60,000 nt of DNA from Tubiluchus corallicola. Its lineage: Eukaryota > Priapulida > Priapulimorpha > Priapulimorphida > Tubiluchidae. Under the pieces are notes generated by a model that saw only the letters and a program-made list of their open reading frames with translations, made no database searches and had not been told where the DNA came from. How positions within the stretch are numbered: position 1 is the stretch's first letter; the number at the start of each line of letters is the position of its first letter. Shown here piece after piece: positions 1 to 10,619 of this stretch. A program made the position numbers and the translations under genes. The DNA lies in NCBI GenBank assembly GCA_030141605.1, contig JAQGDQ010000006.1, forward strand, positions 600,501 through 660,500, in the 5' to 3' direction.

Positions 1-77
1 TAAAATTACTATAAAGCAATATCATTTTTAAAGCGATTTTTCTGATACCTAATTCAGGTACCCCTTTTCTTGTCCTT
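1..77 (+). repeat. truncated dispersed repeat, right end, next to TTAA
   Basis: The motif TTTTTAAAGCGATTTTTCTG, continuing to ACCCCTTTTCTTGTCCTT, ends at a TTAA (78-81). The same block occurs at about 24,165-24,222 (plus) and inverted at about 45,890-45,965. The end abutting TTAA suggests a piggyBac-type non-autonomous element that enters the window from the left. Confidence 0.55.
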
Positions 78-432
78 TTAAGTTTGCTTCTAACAAACAA
101 TGCTGGTGATGAACTCAGTGAAATACATATAAAATGTTAAATGCAATTTGGGTCCAGGTCAAGGTAACAGATGCCTCTTCGTAAGCATTATTTTCAACTG
201 TCACTTTATATTAGCTTACAAAGAGTGTGTAGTAATACAATACCTAAGCTAAATATTGTAAGACCATAAAAAAGAAAAAAACTAATTCAAAAGTAATAAC
301 TGGGAGGCAACTGATTTCTGATGGCAATGCTACCATTATGAGACACCATATTATAGACAGTAGCAGCTGATAGCAGAGTAATGTACCAAAATATGATTGG
401 CTTCAAATGTAGAAGAAAAAAGTAAAGCTTAC

Positions 433-541
433 CCACAGTTTTGGTAAAATCGTGTTCCGGTTTACAAAATGCTTTTCTGCTTTCTTCCAATTTTTGAGAA
501 GGAATTAATGCAGCAGGTCTGTTATCGCCAACTTTTTTAGC
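433..541 (-). CDS. MAGUK exon: end of SH3 and start of hook region
   Basis: 109-bp exon. The acceptor (TTTTACAG) is at 542-550 and the donor GTAAGC ends at 432. It encodes [20 protein letters not shown], followed by the SRKAF segment, and ends one base into a codon. The LIPSQ..EE.RKAF signature follows the SH3 core in MPP2/MPP6 proteins. This is the last exon of the gene inside the window. No GUK exon is visible in 1-432. Confidence 0.88.
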
Positions 542-3500
542 CTGTAAAAGAAAAAATATCATAACCTAATACATGGTTCAGCAGGATCCAGTTCTAGTTA
601 GAAAAGGCTGAAGAATTACAATACCTTATTAAGACTACAAATTTAACTCTATAATGCTGCTATTATATAGCTGATATAATTTATCACAACTGAAACTTAA
701 AGAAGTGAACAAAAGGTGTACAAAACACATCAGCATAAAACTGTAATAAATGCCTGTGTGTAATCTGCTGCAATAAATTATAAAGAAACAATGTTTTTTT
801 TTAATTTGTAGAAAGACAAGCAAAAAAGATTGTATTTTGGGCACAAAAAGACAGAAACCTGGAACACAGTACATGGTTCTGCAAAAGCATTAAACTCTGA
901 GTAGAATTTAGTCCTGTACAGCCTTGCCATTAAAATTTATACCAAAATGTACGCACATACACTTGTAATACATTAAAGTAAACTATTTCTTTCCTGTAGA
1001 TAGTTTGTGGGTTCTTAGTTATGGCACACAAGAGAGATACCGATGAATGATGAAGACATACCTGCCACCAATTAGGATCCTCTTGATTTACAATTTGTAG
1101 AATTTCTCCTTTGTGAAAAGAGAGACCTGCTTCCTTACAAGGTATTAACGTATCCCTGTAAGGCTCATAATTGAAATGCGCTTTTACATACACCTGTAAG
1201 AACATAATACTATACCGTTGCATAAAATGGCAAAATGATATTACGTATGGCTATACAATATGTCTAAACCTACAGTACAAATAATTTATTTGATAACATT
1301 TTAATAGCAGTTAATACAAAAGCAAATGCTCTCGTGCAGAAGCACAGGTTCTACCTAACAAATTAAAGACAGTTATTTGAACACACTTTCAAACTCGACA
1401 ACTAATGAATTTTGTTTAACTGATATCGGCAGATTGTAAGTAAAATACCTGTGCAGCTGGTTTTTGGTCCTCATAACTGGGTATGATTTTCAAAGTGAGA
1501 CTACCGGCAGCTTTCTTTATCTGCGCTTGAAGCTCTTCTGGTGTCCTTACCTCAACATTATTTACTTCTTTGATAACATCGCCAACATGTAATAAACCTA
1601 AAAAATACGTAACACTGACATACAGTCAAATCTCATCATAATGCCCCTGTGAAGTCCACATACTACTTGTAAGCTGAAATGTTTGTTACTTTATTACCAT
1701 ACTATTATCTTCTTATTACTATGTTTGTGATGGCTCAGTCATCCTCGGTCCTATTAAAATTATACTGGAGTTCATTTTGTACACCATTTAATTTTTAGCA
1801 TAACGAAATGTTGACTTTTGTTCTGTGATGGGGTTGGGTCCTTCAATACCTGCCCCTTCTCCGTTGTGATAGCGACATTCGGCCGCCTCGACTTCAAATT
1901 ATGCACAGGAAAATTTTCATGCCTCTGGGATTCATTGAACCATGATTTTATTACATTACGTTGCTTACATTACGGGTTATGTTGTTTTACATAGAGGAAA
2001 GACATTTAGCAGCAGATTTTTGTGATCCTGTAATCTGCTGATACAGATAGGCAGCAAAACAGTTCATTATTAACTGCCATTTCAAACAAAGTGATTTCCG
2101 GTTTCCGTTCTCTATTTCTTTGAGAGGTGAGTCCAAGATGGTCCTCTTGCAGCATTTAACATGATAATGAAATTTCTCCGAGAATGTCGTCTTGTTTGGC
2201 TGTTGGTTCCACATCTATGTCTAATGGAATTGCTGGAGTGCAGGCATCTGGAATAGTCAGAATCTGATTTGGTGACGACACTCAACTATTATTCGTGTAT
2301 TGATGAGACGAAGAATTTTCTTGCTACCAGCGAGACAATCCTAGAGGTATAGGAGCGTACAGAGTCATTTGGAGTTGCCGGGTCGCTGTTTCTGCCTAGC
2401 CTACCAGAGTGGAGAAATCTGCAATGTATAAGCCACTACAAACAGTTTCTGTGCAGTTTTGGTTTCGACGCATGCACCCTGACAGTTGGGCTCACGGTAC
2501 CTCGATGTGACGGTCTGCTGCATTGATCATGGATCCACAGATTGGTAAATATCCTTCCTTCTCCTTTAACTAACTTGGGTCGGGGTACTGTAAGTTTCGT
2601 TAGAACTATGCCAAAGTGTATGTAAATTTGATTTGTTAGAACTTGCTATTAAACAATTTCTGCATTTTTTAAAAAAAAGGCAGTTTACACATCCGTTTAT
2701 CCTTGATTTCTCTGAAAGGTAATGACACAAAGACACAAAAAATGCCTGTGTCCCAGTTTTAACCAAACTACTAGGACCCTCATATAATTTTGGCTAAAAG
2801 ACCTTGTTTTGAGAGATTAGTGTGAAAAAGCTTTATAATCTTTTGCTGCAATAATACTTAATCATATTTTCACACCTGTTAGTTAGTAGTTGGCTTCAAT
2901 AAAGTGTTTTGGTTTAAAGAAATGACACACAAACAATTAAATGTGCAAAATGTAATGAAAGTGCTCGTTTGTTTCTTAGCTGACGTAATGTCATATTTGT
3001 CTTGCTCTGTCCCAATACTGCATGTAAAACTGTGGTTAAATCACCTGCACTGTATAGCTTAGTTTTTACCTGAATGTGACCGAAGACATTATTCTGAATT
3101 CTACCTTCTGATTGGTCGATTCGTATAAGATCAGAATTCATGTACACTACACCGGAAATTTTACCCATTCTGGTTTTAATCTGGCAAGATGGACGAACAT
3201 CCCCTGTCATCATACCTCTTACTGTAGTTGCTTACTTTCAAGTTTATTTTACATCTCAACATTATGTGGAGATTGCTACAGTTTTCAAATAACCTGACGG
3301 ATATTGATGATGTTGACCTGATGATGATATGGTTTACCGAGTTATGTTGCAAATTAATTTGTTCAAGTGATAACCCAGTGAAAACTGTGCTACCTGCGAG
3401 TCGTTCAGGCATAGAGAATTAGAGATACACGAAACTTGTTGGACACTCAAGAGATGAAACGCTGAGGAGATGTAGTGGTGTTACTACAAGTTGATTAGCT

Positions 3501-6500
3501 TAATTGAATGTGAACATAGTACAAAACCAGCAAACTCGTTGATGGTTGGCATGGGACGCATTAGACATCAGGCCGAGTGAGGTAGCATTGGTGATGATCC
3601 ATGGTTGAGGCTCCCACTGAGCTTAATTACATGACTGGTCTTCTCTTATTCTCTCTTGTACAATTGAGTAATAGCATGTGTTGTGTACAATAAACTTATT
3701 ATTGCTAGCAAGATCTGGTTTTATTTCCATTGTTTTCGTTGTTTGTTCTTTAAAAGACTTAGGAACGATTCAAATTAGAAGCGTTATGCAATCAATATAC
3801 GTTTAGAAGTTTTCACATATCAAACTCTTTTGCTTAGACCAAAATCATTGAGTGGATAGTCAACAGGTGTGAACTGTTTTTTCCTGCGATTTAGCGAAAT
3901 AAATCCTGACATATTTTCCAAATAATACTTACATGTCACAGCACTTCTTTATAATGCCAACTTTGCTTGATGCCCAAATTTTTGGCAAAACAAAATGTCT
4001 ATACTTGCATTAGACATGTATTTACTACAAGTTTTTTTTTACAAAATCTTATGTCGGTTTGACTGGAAATTAATTAAATTCATAATTCTCATTCTTTCTG
4101 GAAGGTTGTATGATGCAAAATGCACAATGTATATTATGTGTATAATTTCTTACAGAATCTTATGTCACACTTTCAGATTCAAAACTGTCCTGAAACGAAG
4201 CAGAGCAACCCATTATTGACAAAGCAAACAAGTAATGAAAAGAAGGTACAGCAAACAATATACACTAAGCACTATACATTAGGATTTCCACAACAATAGT
4301 AAAGACAGAAAGAAGACAGAAAGAGAAAGTGTGCTTCAGCTTTTCTGGAGTCCCTTTAAGACAGATGCAAAATAATGGCTACAATACCAAAAAAAAACAA
4401 GAAAATAAATACATAAACAAATAAATGTACAAATAAATAAACATCACACGAGACAAGAGTAATAATGGTAATATCACTAAAAGTCAGAAGCCAATTGCAA
4501 AAAAAATTCCTTGCCTTGTTTGTCTATGAGGCCACCCTGAAGAATTCTTGCAATGACCAAATCACCTTGTTCTTCCACAACTGTCATGCCCAAAGGTTCA
4601 CCTTCAACCTAGAAATTAAGCACATAAATTGTAATCACAAAATTAGTCACAAATTTAAGTATCTAAGAACATTTCTTTTTAATCGTTTCATACACATCAA
4701 CACAAATAATACAAGGCAATTTCATATCATTCTTTTTAGACCTTTATTCTTTCTAAATTTGCCGTATCATCACTACAAGAAATGGATCTGTAGAAATCAA
4801 ATACCTTTCTAATGCCGACCATACGAATGGCATCTATTGGTGGAGCAGTATTCATCGGAGGCATTGTGTAGTTAGACGTGGGATTTTTTTCGTACTTCTT
4901 TTGAGCGATGATGTCGTGGGCCTCTATCAATGCTCTGTGATAATTTTTATAAGCAAACATAAGGCCTTGTCATCTACAATAAATCACTCTGAATTTTTGT
5001 CACAGCTAGGTGTAAATACTTTAATCTTCACTGTATTAAACCACCTATGACAAAATCAAAATCTATTTAACAGTTATCACACACACTTTGTATTTTTTTC
5101 AAAGTAGCAGTGGTGAAAAACACATAAAAAGAGCAGTTTTAAAGTATATGAAAATGCAACAGCAGTTGTAATAACTAGCAAAATTGTTGCAGAGAGAGAT
5201 CTTCATGAAACTACTATCACAAAAATGTCGTCAAATTCACGATCCTTGTCTCATCACAAGCAAAGTGTTTAAATGTCTACAATGTGTCCCACATAAGCAC
5301 TGCATTAATACAACTGCTGCAAACCTACAGGACTTTGCAAGGGTTTCTCTACAGAAGAAGCATCCTTGTATTGATTTCTTTCAAACTTTAACAGTGTCAG
5401 GCAATAGGCTGCTGGCATTAACTGGTGCCAAAGATTTACATCAAGGTAATTTATTCATTTGCAATTAAAGCACAATTTTAACCCCAATTCACTCCTATCT
5501 TATTAAGATAAGCAGCTATGGTTACAACAGCATAAATGGTTAAAAAAACTTGGTTGAAAAAACTAACATTTTAGTAATTATTTTGAGAAAAATCAACAAT
5601 TTATTGATAATTGATTCCACAAATCTTGAAGCAGCTAGTTGTTTATAAGTAATAAAAATACTTTAAGTTTAACAGACTTTAAATTTAATAAGTTTAAGTT
5701 CAATACTTTAAGTTTAAGTATAATAAGTTTAAGATCAAAGATCAGTGCAAACAGCATTCTACACAACATACTAAAACCTAATTGTAGAGGTGCACAGAAA
5801 GTAAATTTTCATCAACCAAACCGAAACTGATTTTTTTATGCTTGTGTGCCACTGAATCGAAGCTTAACCGAATGATCGGCCATGCTTCTGAACCGAATTC
5901 CGAGTAAAATATCAAGTTAAATTGGAATACCGGACCCAAGCCGACCCAATTTTTTTCCAAAAGTGAACCAAACTTTCTTGTAATTCCAATTGAAAAGAAT
6001 TATAAACTCTATAATGTTTTATTGTTTTAAGTTAGTGGTGATTGGCAAGCTGTTTTTCAAAATCTATTCAAACTGCTTTGTATAATCAATAAAAACAGTA
6101 TTAAAGCAAGGCAGTGATAGTATAATTGTTTACTAGCCCGAGTTCTCACGTATAAGCGAACATAGCATCGCTACGCTATTGCGCATTGACATAATTTATT
6201 TCGTTGTGTATAAGCGAATATAGCATCGCCACGCTATTGCGCATTGACAAGACTTGTGTACCGACAGTGCATCATGTTCTTCGAGTTATCATATAGAAAC
6301 GGAATGCAAAATGTCGGCTGTTGTGCTGTGTTCATTGTTTGCTATCAGTTTTTTCAGATAAATTTTTATAAGCATTATAGGGAAATATTCCGTTTGTTTA
6401 GTATAATTTTCACCGAATGTGACAATTATTAAAAAAGTAACATTGGTATACCGAAGGTTCACCGAACCTTTAATGATTACAACTGAAGTTTGCCACACCG

Positions 6501-7299
6501 GATTTTTATATTGATATTTGAGAAAAAAATTCGTGATCCAAACATTCGGTGCATCCCTACCTAATTGTACCACAAATAGCACAACATCTTTCTGCAAATT
6601 CTTAAACTCCAATAGAATTCATTCACATGGCTGCGTGCTTGCATTTTGTAACATTAAACTAACCTAAAATGAGGTCTGTTTAAAAGTTGAGCAAGTTCCT
6701 TAGCATGTGTTGTATTCCAGCGACGATTTTGCAGATCTCTAATGAGATTCTCTAATAACTGAATGTTATCTCCAAGCACTGGTTTCAATGGTTGATCTTC
6801 TAATTTATCATGTGCCTATAGACAAAAATATAAAAAACAAGAAGCACTTATGAATGAATGTACAAAAACGTGTATACGAAAGTTCTTGAAAAAGTATATT
6901 GGTCTACCTTCAGCAAAACGTGATTGTGGGAAGTGTAGTCAAAATTGTGGTAGTTGATGTTTCTCATTGCGAGGCAAACAAACTCTAACAGAATATGATG
7001 CTTGTTGAACAAAATATTCCCATCATCTCAGTGTGTGACAGAGAGATGCAAAAGCAACTGGTATACACGTACCTTGATTAAATTTTGCATGACAGGGCTC
7101 TCCATAAGAGCACCCAAGAATATGAGGTCTGTTTGCTGTGCACCAACGTCATTGTCGAGATCTTCTAATCGATTTCTTACTTGTTCAACAGCAACTGAAA
7201 AAATAATATCACTATAGTAGAATTACGACACAAGTTTAGAAACAAAATAAAAGACACTAAACTAAACTTACATTGCAGAATGCTGAATTTATTCTCCAT
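433..7299 (-). CDS. MPP2/MPP6 (PALS2)-like MAGUK scaffold, 5' and central part (gene-level entry)
   Basis: Minus-strand multi-exon gene cut by the window start. Exons at 7,272-7,299 (one of three possible starts), 7,073-7,194, 6,664-6,815, 4,805-4,934, 4,515-4,608, 1,449-1,597, 1,062-1,193 and 433-541 join in one continuous frame. They encode, in order, L27N, L27C, a PDZ domain (EPLGMTVV then [12 protein letters not shown]), an SH3 domain ([20 protein letters not shown], then DPNWWQ) and the start of the hook region ([14 protein letters not shown]). These match the MPP2/MPP6 branch rather than PALS1/MPP5: IPCKEAGL and LIPSQ..EE.RKAF are typical of it. Family knowledge: these proteins are cytoplasmic scaffolds at polarity and junction complexes, using L27 to dimerise with partner scaffolds and PDZ-SH3-GUK to hold membrane proteins. 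The guanylate-kinase-like domain must lie beyond position 1. One intron inside the PDZ domain uses a GC donor. The paralogue assignment within MPP2/MPP6 (or fly varicose) is inference. Confidence 0.88.
1062..1193 (-). CDS. MAGUK exon: SH3 domain
   Basis: 132-bp exon, 44 codons, phase 0 at both ends (acceptor CTTACAG at 1,194-1,200, donor GTATGT at 1,056-1,061). It encodes [20 protein letters not shown], then [20 protein letters not shown] and NWWQ. The IPCKEAGL insert and the DPNWWQ end are hallmarks of the MAGUK SH3 fold in the MPP2/MPP6 group. MAGUK SH3 domains fold with the GUK domain and generally do not bind proline-rich peptides in the classical way. Confidence 0.93.
1449..1597 (-). CDS. 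MAGUK exon: second half of PDZ domain
   Basis: 149-bp exon (acceptor TTTTTTAG at 1,598-1,605, donor GTATTT at 1,443-1,448). Its first two bases complete a glycine codon begun in the exon at 4,515-4,608. It encodes [20 protein letters not shown], then a helix and the strand [19 protein letters not shown](I/V)IKEVN is the diagnostic PDZ core of MPP proteins. Confidence 0.93.
1598..4514. other. MAGUK intron (GC-AG), no second gene
   Basis: 2.9-kb intron between the two PDZ exons. I see no conserved reading frame. At 3,655-3,725 a stretch ends in an AATAAACTTATTATTGCT block that resembles the end of a retroelement LTR, but no partner LTR or coding domain was found. Confidence 0.4.
4515..4608 (-). 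CDS. MAGUK exon: first half of PDZ domain, GC splice donor
   Basis: 94-bp exon with acceptor TTTCTAG at 4,609-4,615. It encodes [20 protein letters not shown], then [12 protein letters not shown]. The carboxylate-binding loop is the GEPLGMT segment. The exon must end at 4,515 to keep frame with LLHVGD. The bases after it read GCAAGG instead of GT, so this is a GC-AG intron with an otherwise perfect AAG|GCAAG donor. Confidence 0.88.
4805..4934 (-). CDS. MAGUK exon: L27C end and linker to PDZ
   Basis: 130-bp exon (donor GTAT at 4,801-4,804, acceptor CACAG at 4,935-4,939). Its first base completes an arginine codon. It encodes [15 protein letters not shown], a proline- and asparagine-rich linker, then [12 protein letters not shown]. 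(V/I)DAIR(M/I)VGI.K immediately before the PDZ is strongly conserved in MPP2/MPP6-type proteins. Confidence 0.9.
5660..5735. repeat. TTTAAGTTTAA low-complexity array
   Basis: Irregular tandem repeats of tttaagttta / taataagttt, in an intron just upstream of the hAT element at 5,785. Confidence 0.7.
5785..6559. mobile_element. hAT-type non-autonomous element, family 1, short copy
   Basis: 775-bp element. Imperfect terminal inverted repeats are TAGAGGTGCACAGAA (left) and TAGGGATGCACCGAA (right, complement), matching at 12 of 15. It is flanked by perfect 8-bp duplications CCTAATTG at 5,777-5,784 and 6,560-6,567. The TAGGGATGCACCGAA end is typical of hAT elements. No transposase frame is visible. 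It lies in a MAGUK intron and contains an internal 58-bp duplication. A longer copy sits at 27,445-28,894. Confidence 0.9.
6150..6250. repeat. 58-bp tandem duplication inside the hAT element
   Basis: Two copies of GTATAAGCGA(A/C)-ATAGCATCGC-ACGCTATTGCGCATTGACA begin at 6,150 and 6,208. They differ at a few positions. The unit is richer in CG dinucleotides than its surroundings. Confidence 0.85.
6664..6815 (-). CDS. MAGUK exon: L27C domain
   Basis: 152-bp exon (acceptor GTCTATAG at 6,816-6,823, donor GTTAGT at 6,658-6,663). It encodes [20 protein letters not shown], an acidic/leucine-rich helix pair and [13 protein letters not shown]. Its last two bases share an arginine codon with the next exon. 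The AH(D/E)(K/R)LE...ELA.LL..PHF pattern is the second L27 domain of MPP proteins. Confidence 0.9.
7073..7194 (-). CDS. MAGUK first shared coding exon: L27N domain
   Basis: 122-bp exon (acceptor TTTTTTCAG at 7,195-7,203, donor GTACGT at 7,067-7,072). It encodes [20 protein letters not shown], then [20 protein letters not shown]. The (T/I)DLIFL..(I/L)ME.P....L.K pattern is the MPP2/MPP6 L27N domain. The exon opens with the last two bases of a codon, so any upstream exon must end in phase 1. Three candidate first exons do. Confidence 0.9.
7272..7299 (-). CDS. MAGUK alternative first coding exon C (proximal)
   Basis: 28 coding bases from an ATG in strong context (AAG before it, G after) to a GTAAGT donor at 7,266-7,271. 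They encode MENKFSILQ plus the first base of a phenylalanine codon completed by the exon at 7,194. A possible acceptor (TATGCACAG) lies just upstream on the minus strand at about 7,316. If that acceptor is used, splicing from the 10,277 exon into this one would break the downstream frame, so the two should be alternatives rather than consecutive exons. Confidence 0.6.
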
Positions 7300-7315
7300 C
7301 TTAGCTGGGTGTAGA

Positions 7316-10276
7316 CTGTGCATAATATTCGAGAAAAACATACACATTTACAAGTTACAAGAAGGTACGCCAAAATATCACTTCTTACACAAAAAGGAAT
7401 GGCTAACATAACAATACTTACAATTCACCATTGTGGGTAGGCCTTTTTGTACGTTTGCTAGTTTGGGGACCAAGTCTGCTGTACATAACTAAGCTAGGTA
7501 GACTTCTTTATAGATCTGTCTCACTCCAGAGCCTATTCTAGTTCTCATTATAAAAAAGAACCAAACCCAGGACAATAGGACATGGCTTACGTAATTCAGA
7601 ACAAATTTGTCCCAATTGTCCTAATTATTAATGTTTACTTATCTGCTAAAACGTGTGGTGTTAGCAAAATCAGAATATGACTGCTTTGCTTTAACAAAGG
7701 CAGACTACTGGTTTAACTAAACAAAGCTGCCATCCCTAGAACTGTCTAAAATAAACATTCACTTGGAGAAGTTCAATTGGGCATATACTGTATAGCTTGA
7801 AGGTCACTTGTAGTCATTTGCAATTTAGAGAAATGTTTTCAGGTATCTTCAGGTCTACTTCCTAGGACCACTACAGTAATCAGCAAAGGGTTAATTCAGT
7901 ATAACACATAGGACCTGGAAGCCGGTACCCAGCACTTAAGACAAGGCCTTCTTATAAACCTGATGGTTGTAGCAGGTTAATAGTGAACCAGATCAGTTGT
8001 CTCAAAGTTCAGGTGTCTGACATTCCCCAAAGACAGAGAAGTTATTGGAGAGAGTTTGGCAGATAAAATGACTCAGAATTTCAATATAGCTGCAAGTATA
8101 TTTATAAACCAACCATGTTATTTTCAGTTCTTGTTCAGTGACTATAATGAAACTGTAGAAAATCTAATTTCGTGCGTGCATTACCATTATTAGCAGAAAT
8201 CAAACTTGAGTCCATAACCCATTATGACATCGTACATATGCACTTTATTATATAAATCGTATTTATCATGCAGATCTACAAGCTTTCACTTTAACTTTAG
8301 CGTCAGGAACAACCACCACCGCGCTTGCAGCGTTCAACAAGTTAACATAATCTCACGTCTGCTAACACTAATCCGTAGGACTTATTAGTCGCTTAAATAT
8401 CCAGTTTATCAATCACCTTGTCAATTTATGCAATTCGTTCAGATATAACAATTACTAATGCAATAACATACCAGATATTCGGTTTAGAAATCACAGACAT
8501 GCTAAAAAATAATTACTTACATCAATTTATAAAGGAGATATATTTTGCAACTAATAAAGCTCGTCAGTGCAACGACATTACTCACTAGCCCACTATTCAA
8601 CCCACAACGCTAAAGCATTTAAACCTGCGCATTTGGAAATTATTATTATGGTATGGCACTGAGGTGGAACAGAGCAAACCAACAAAACCAACCGGTTGGC
8701 AACTCTCCATTTAAAATCCTCCCTGGGGCAGCTTTCGAGACTACAGTTGCATATAATACACCTGGCGGAAAAAATGGAAACTTTGGCTGCTTGAAATTTT
8801 TAGTTGTTTAAAAATTTTACGCACTATCGTTTGAAATGCTAGAATAGCAGCTGTATATAACTTTTATTGACTTCAACAAAACACATAATTTTTAACTGCA
8901 ACGTAAGTAAAGTTGAAGATGAACTTATTAAACTCGAAAAAACTAATGAAAGTTATCGAACTAAGAAAGTTCCTAGTAAATCAGAACTATGCAGCAACTG
9001 TTCAAAGTTATTTACGTTGTACGTATTTAATAATCCATCATTTAAAACTCTTTAATATAAAACATTGCAGGAAACCGGTCATGCCTGCATTTAATAACCA
9101 ATAAAGTAGTTAATTAAAAAATAAAAACAATATGCGTATAAACAGGAATATTTTAGCAGCTTAATATTCCTTTGAAATCCATTGTGAACAAGGGCAATTT
9201 TGCACAATAGTAGCTACAAAAACTTACAAAAGCAAAAGTGTACCAAAATACAAAAAACACCATAATTTAAGAATATGTGAGAACTTAATTAAGTGAACTG
9301 GCCTTACTTTAGTGAAAGATTTTCTTCAAATACAGTTGAATAAAAAATAAAAATTCCACTAATGATACAGAAAACCCACAGTTTATTAGATTTCTAAGAC
9401 CAAACTGAAATGAAGAAACTGATTAGTGATGGCAAAACTAAATTCTTAAGACAAAAATAACTGCCAGCAAAAAAAGAAAGGAAAAACTGAGTGTGAAGAA
9501 AACTTTAGCCAAGTTTCTATTGTTACAAAATATTTCCAAGGTAACTTCAAAAAACAAATACCTAAATATCACAATTATCTTAAAAACAAAAAATCTGTAT
9601 ATAGTTATTATAGTACTACATAATCCACACACAGATCTATGCTGTAATAAAAGCTCTATAATACGGGTAAAGCTGTCAAACCAATGAAGCCATGTGGGCA
9701 ACCGGGGTCAAACATACTAAGCTGGCGTGTTATAATAATTAACGATCAATATAACACGACTGTAGAGGCATTGTAACGTAGTATTATCGCCTTACATCAA
9801 TCATGCTGAGTGGTGTAAGGGCCGGCGTAGCCCATAATAAATTAAAGTTAACAGAAAGTCTGTTAATTCCTTTCAGACACATGCAGGAAAGGAGTAGGTG
9901 TTCAAAATGTTCCTATCTATCGAAGCCTGAAACCTGCCAGAGCTCTAGCATAGTAGACCAACGCATAACAGTTGTTTGAATGTATTAGAAGTCTGAAAAG
10001 CATATATCAAAAATATCATTTTTAAGATTTAGCGAGAAAAAGGATTTTGCATCTTGAATCACACCAGTTATTCACAGCTAGCCTATCAATGTCGAAAAAT
10101 ATTTTTTAAAAATACTGTGAACAGCTTATCTCTTCATGAGTTACGAAACGCTCACAGTGCAAAAATGTTGTCGCTGCTATTCAGTTGCCGATACCTCGTG
10201 CAAGTCAAAAAAACACGTTACATTAAACTTCTAATTCTAACACACTGTTAAACCAGACGTTTCTCACAATACTTAC
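7316..10276. other. MAGUK 5' intron or promoter region
   Basis: About 3 kb between alternative exons B and C. It holds short AT-rich ORFs without recognisable domains (for example 8,867-9,104 on the plus strand). A promoter for exon C would have to lie here if exon C is a true first exon, but I could not place one. Confidence 0.35.
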
Positions 10277-10346
10277 ATTCCTGTTCGTTCTCCTTGTTAA
10301 GTTTATCTGTACTGTCCATTAGTCTTTTCTTTTCACTTGGCTTCAT
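10277..10346 (-). CDS. MAGUK alternative first coding exon B
   Basis: 70 coding bases on the minus strand ending at a consensus GTAAGT donor (10,271-10,276) in phase 1. From the first in-frame ATG (10,344-10,346) they encode MKPSEKKRLMDSTDKLNKEN, then EQE. A second in-frame ATG is at 10,317-10,319. Spliced to the exon at 7,194 this gives ...NEQE-F-AVEQVRN. The lysine/glutamate-rich leader has no domain I recognise. The frame is open a little further upstream, so the 5' boundary is uncertain. The rival reading is a chance ORF next to a donor. Confidence 0.5.
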
Positions 10347-10446
10347 TTCCAAATTATGTTCTACAGGGTAGAGACTAAACACTGTCACTGAACACAAAAC
10401 CGTAGCTATGTAATGTACTCACACATCTACTCCGCTAGATACATAT

Positions 10447-10536
10447 ACGTCATGATCTGAATATATAGGGTTGTCGATATGACGCTCACTGTACGCCTAT
10501 GTTCAGATCATGACGTTCATTGTTTCGCATCGACAA
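10447..10536. promoter_or_regulatory. interleaved inverted repeats just upstream of exon B
   Basis: ACGTCATGATCTGAA (10,447-10,461) recurs as its perfect complement at 10,502-10,516. AGGGTTGTCGAT (from 10,467) recurs inverted as ATCGACAATCCT (10,529-10,540) with one mismatch. The arms are ordered A-B-A'-B', not as a simple hairpin. Repeated TGACG half-sites resemble CREB/ATF sites. The block lies about 100 bp upstream of the exon B start codon on that gene's strand. A regulatory role is inference. Confidence 0.35.
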
Positions 10537-10619
10537 TCCTGTACATTTAGATAATGACGCTTACTGAATTGGACACCTAAGTTTGTAGTGCTATAAACTA
10601 TAAATTTAATCAACAGGTA

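Noticed and set aside
3655-3725. Possible LTR end with AATAAACTTATTATTGCT
   Set aside because: No second LTR, primer-binding site or retroviral-type coding domain was found nearby.
4465-4812. 115-codon plus-strand ORF
   Set aside because: It overlaps the antisense of two conserved MAGUK exons (4,515-4,608 and 4,805-4,934) and has no domain, so it is a shadow.
5184-5468. 94-codon plus-strand ORF with several cysteines
   Set aside because: The cysteines show no zinc-finger spacing and the frame is inside a MAGUK intron on the opposite strand. No support beyond length.
8867-9104. Two overlapping plus-strand ORFs with a lysine-rich, possibly coiled segment
   Set aside because: AT-rich composition explains the residues, and there are no splice partners or similarity.
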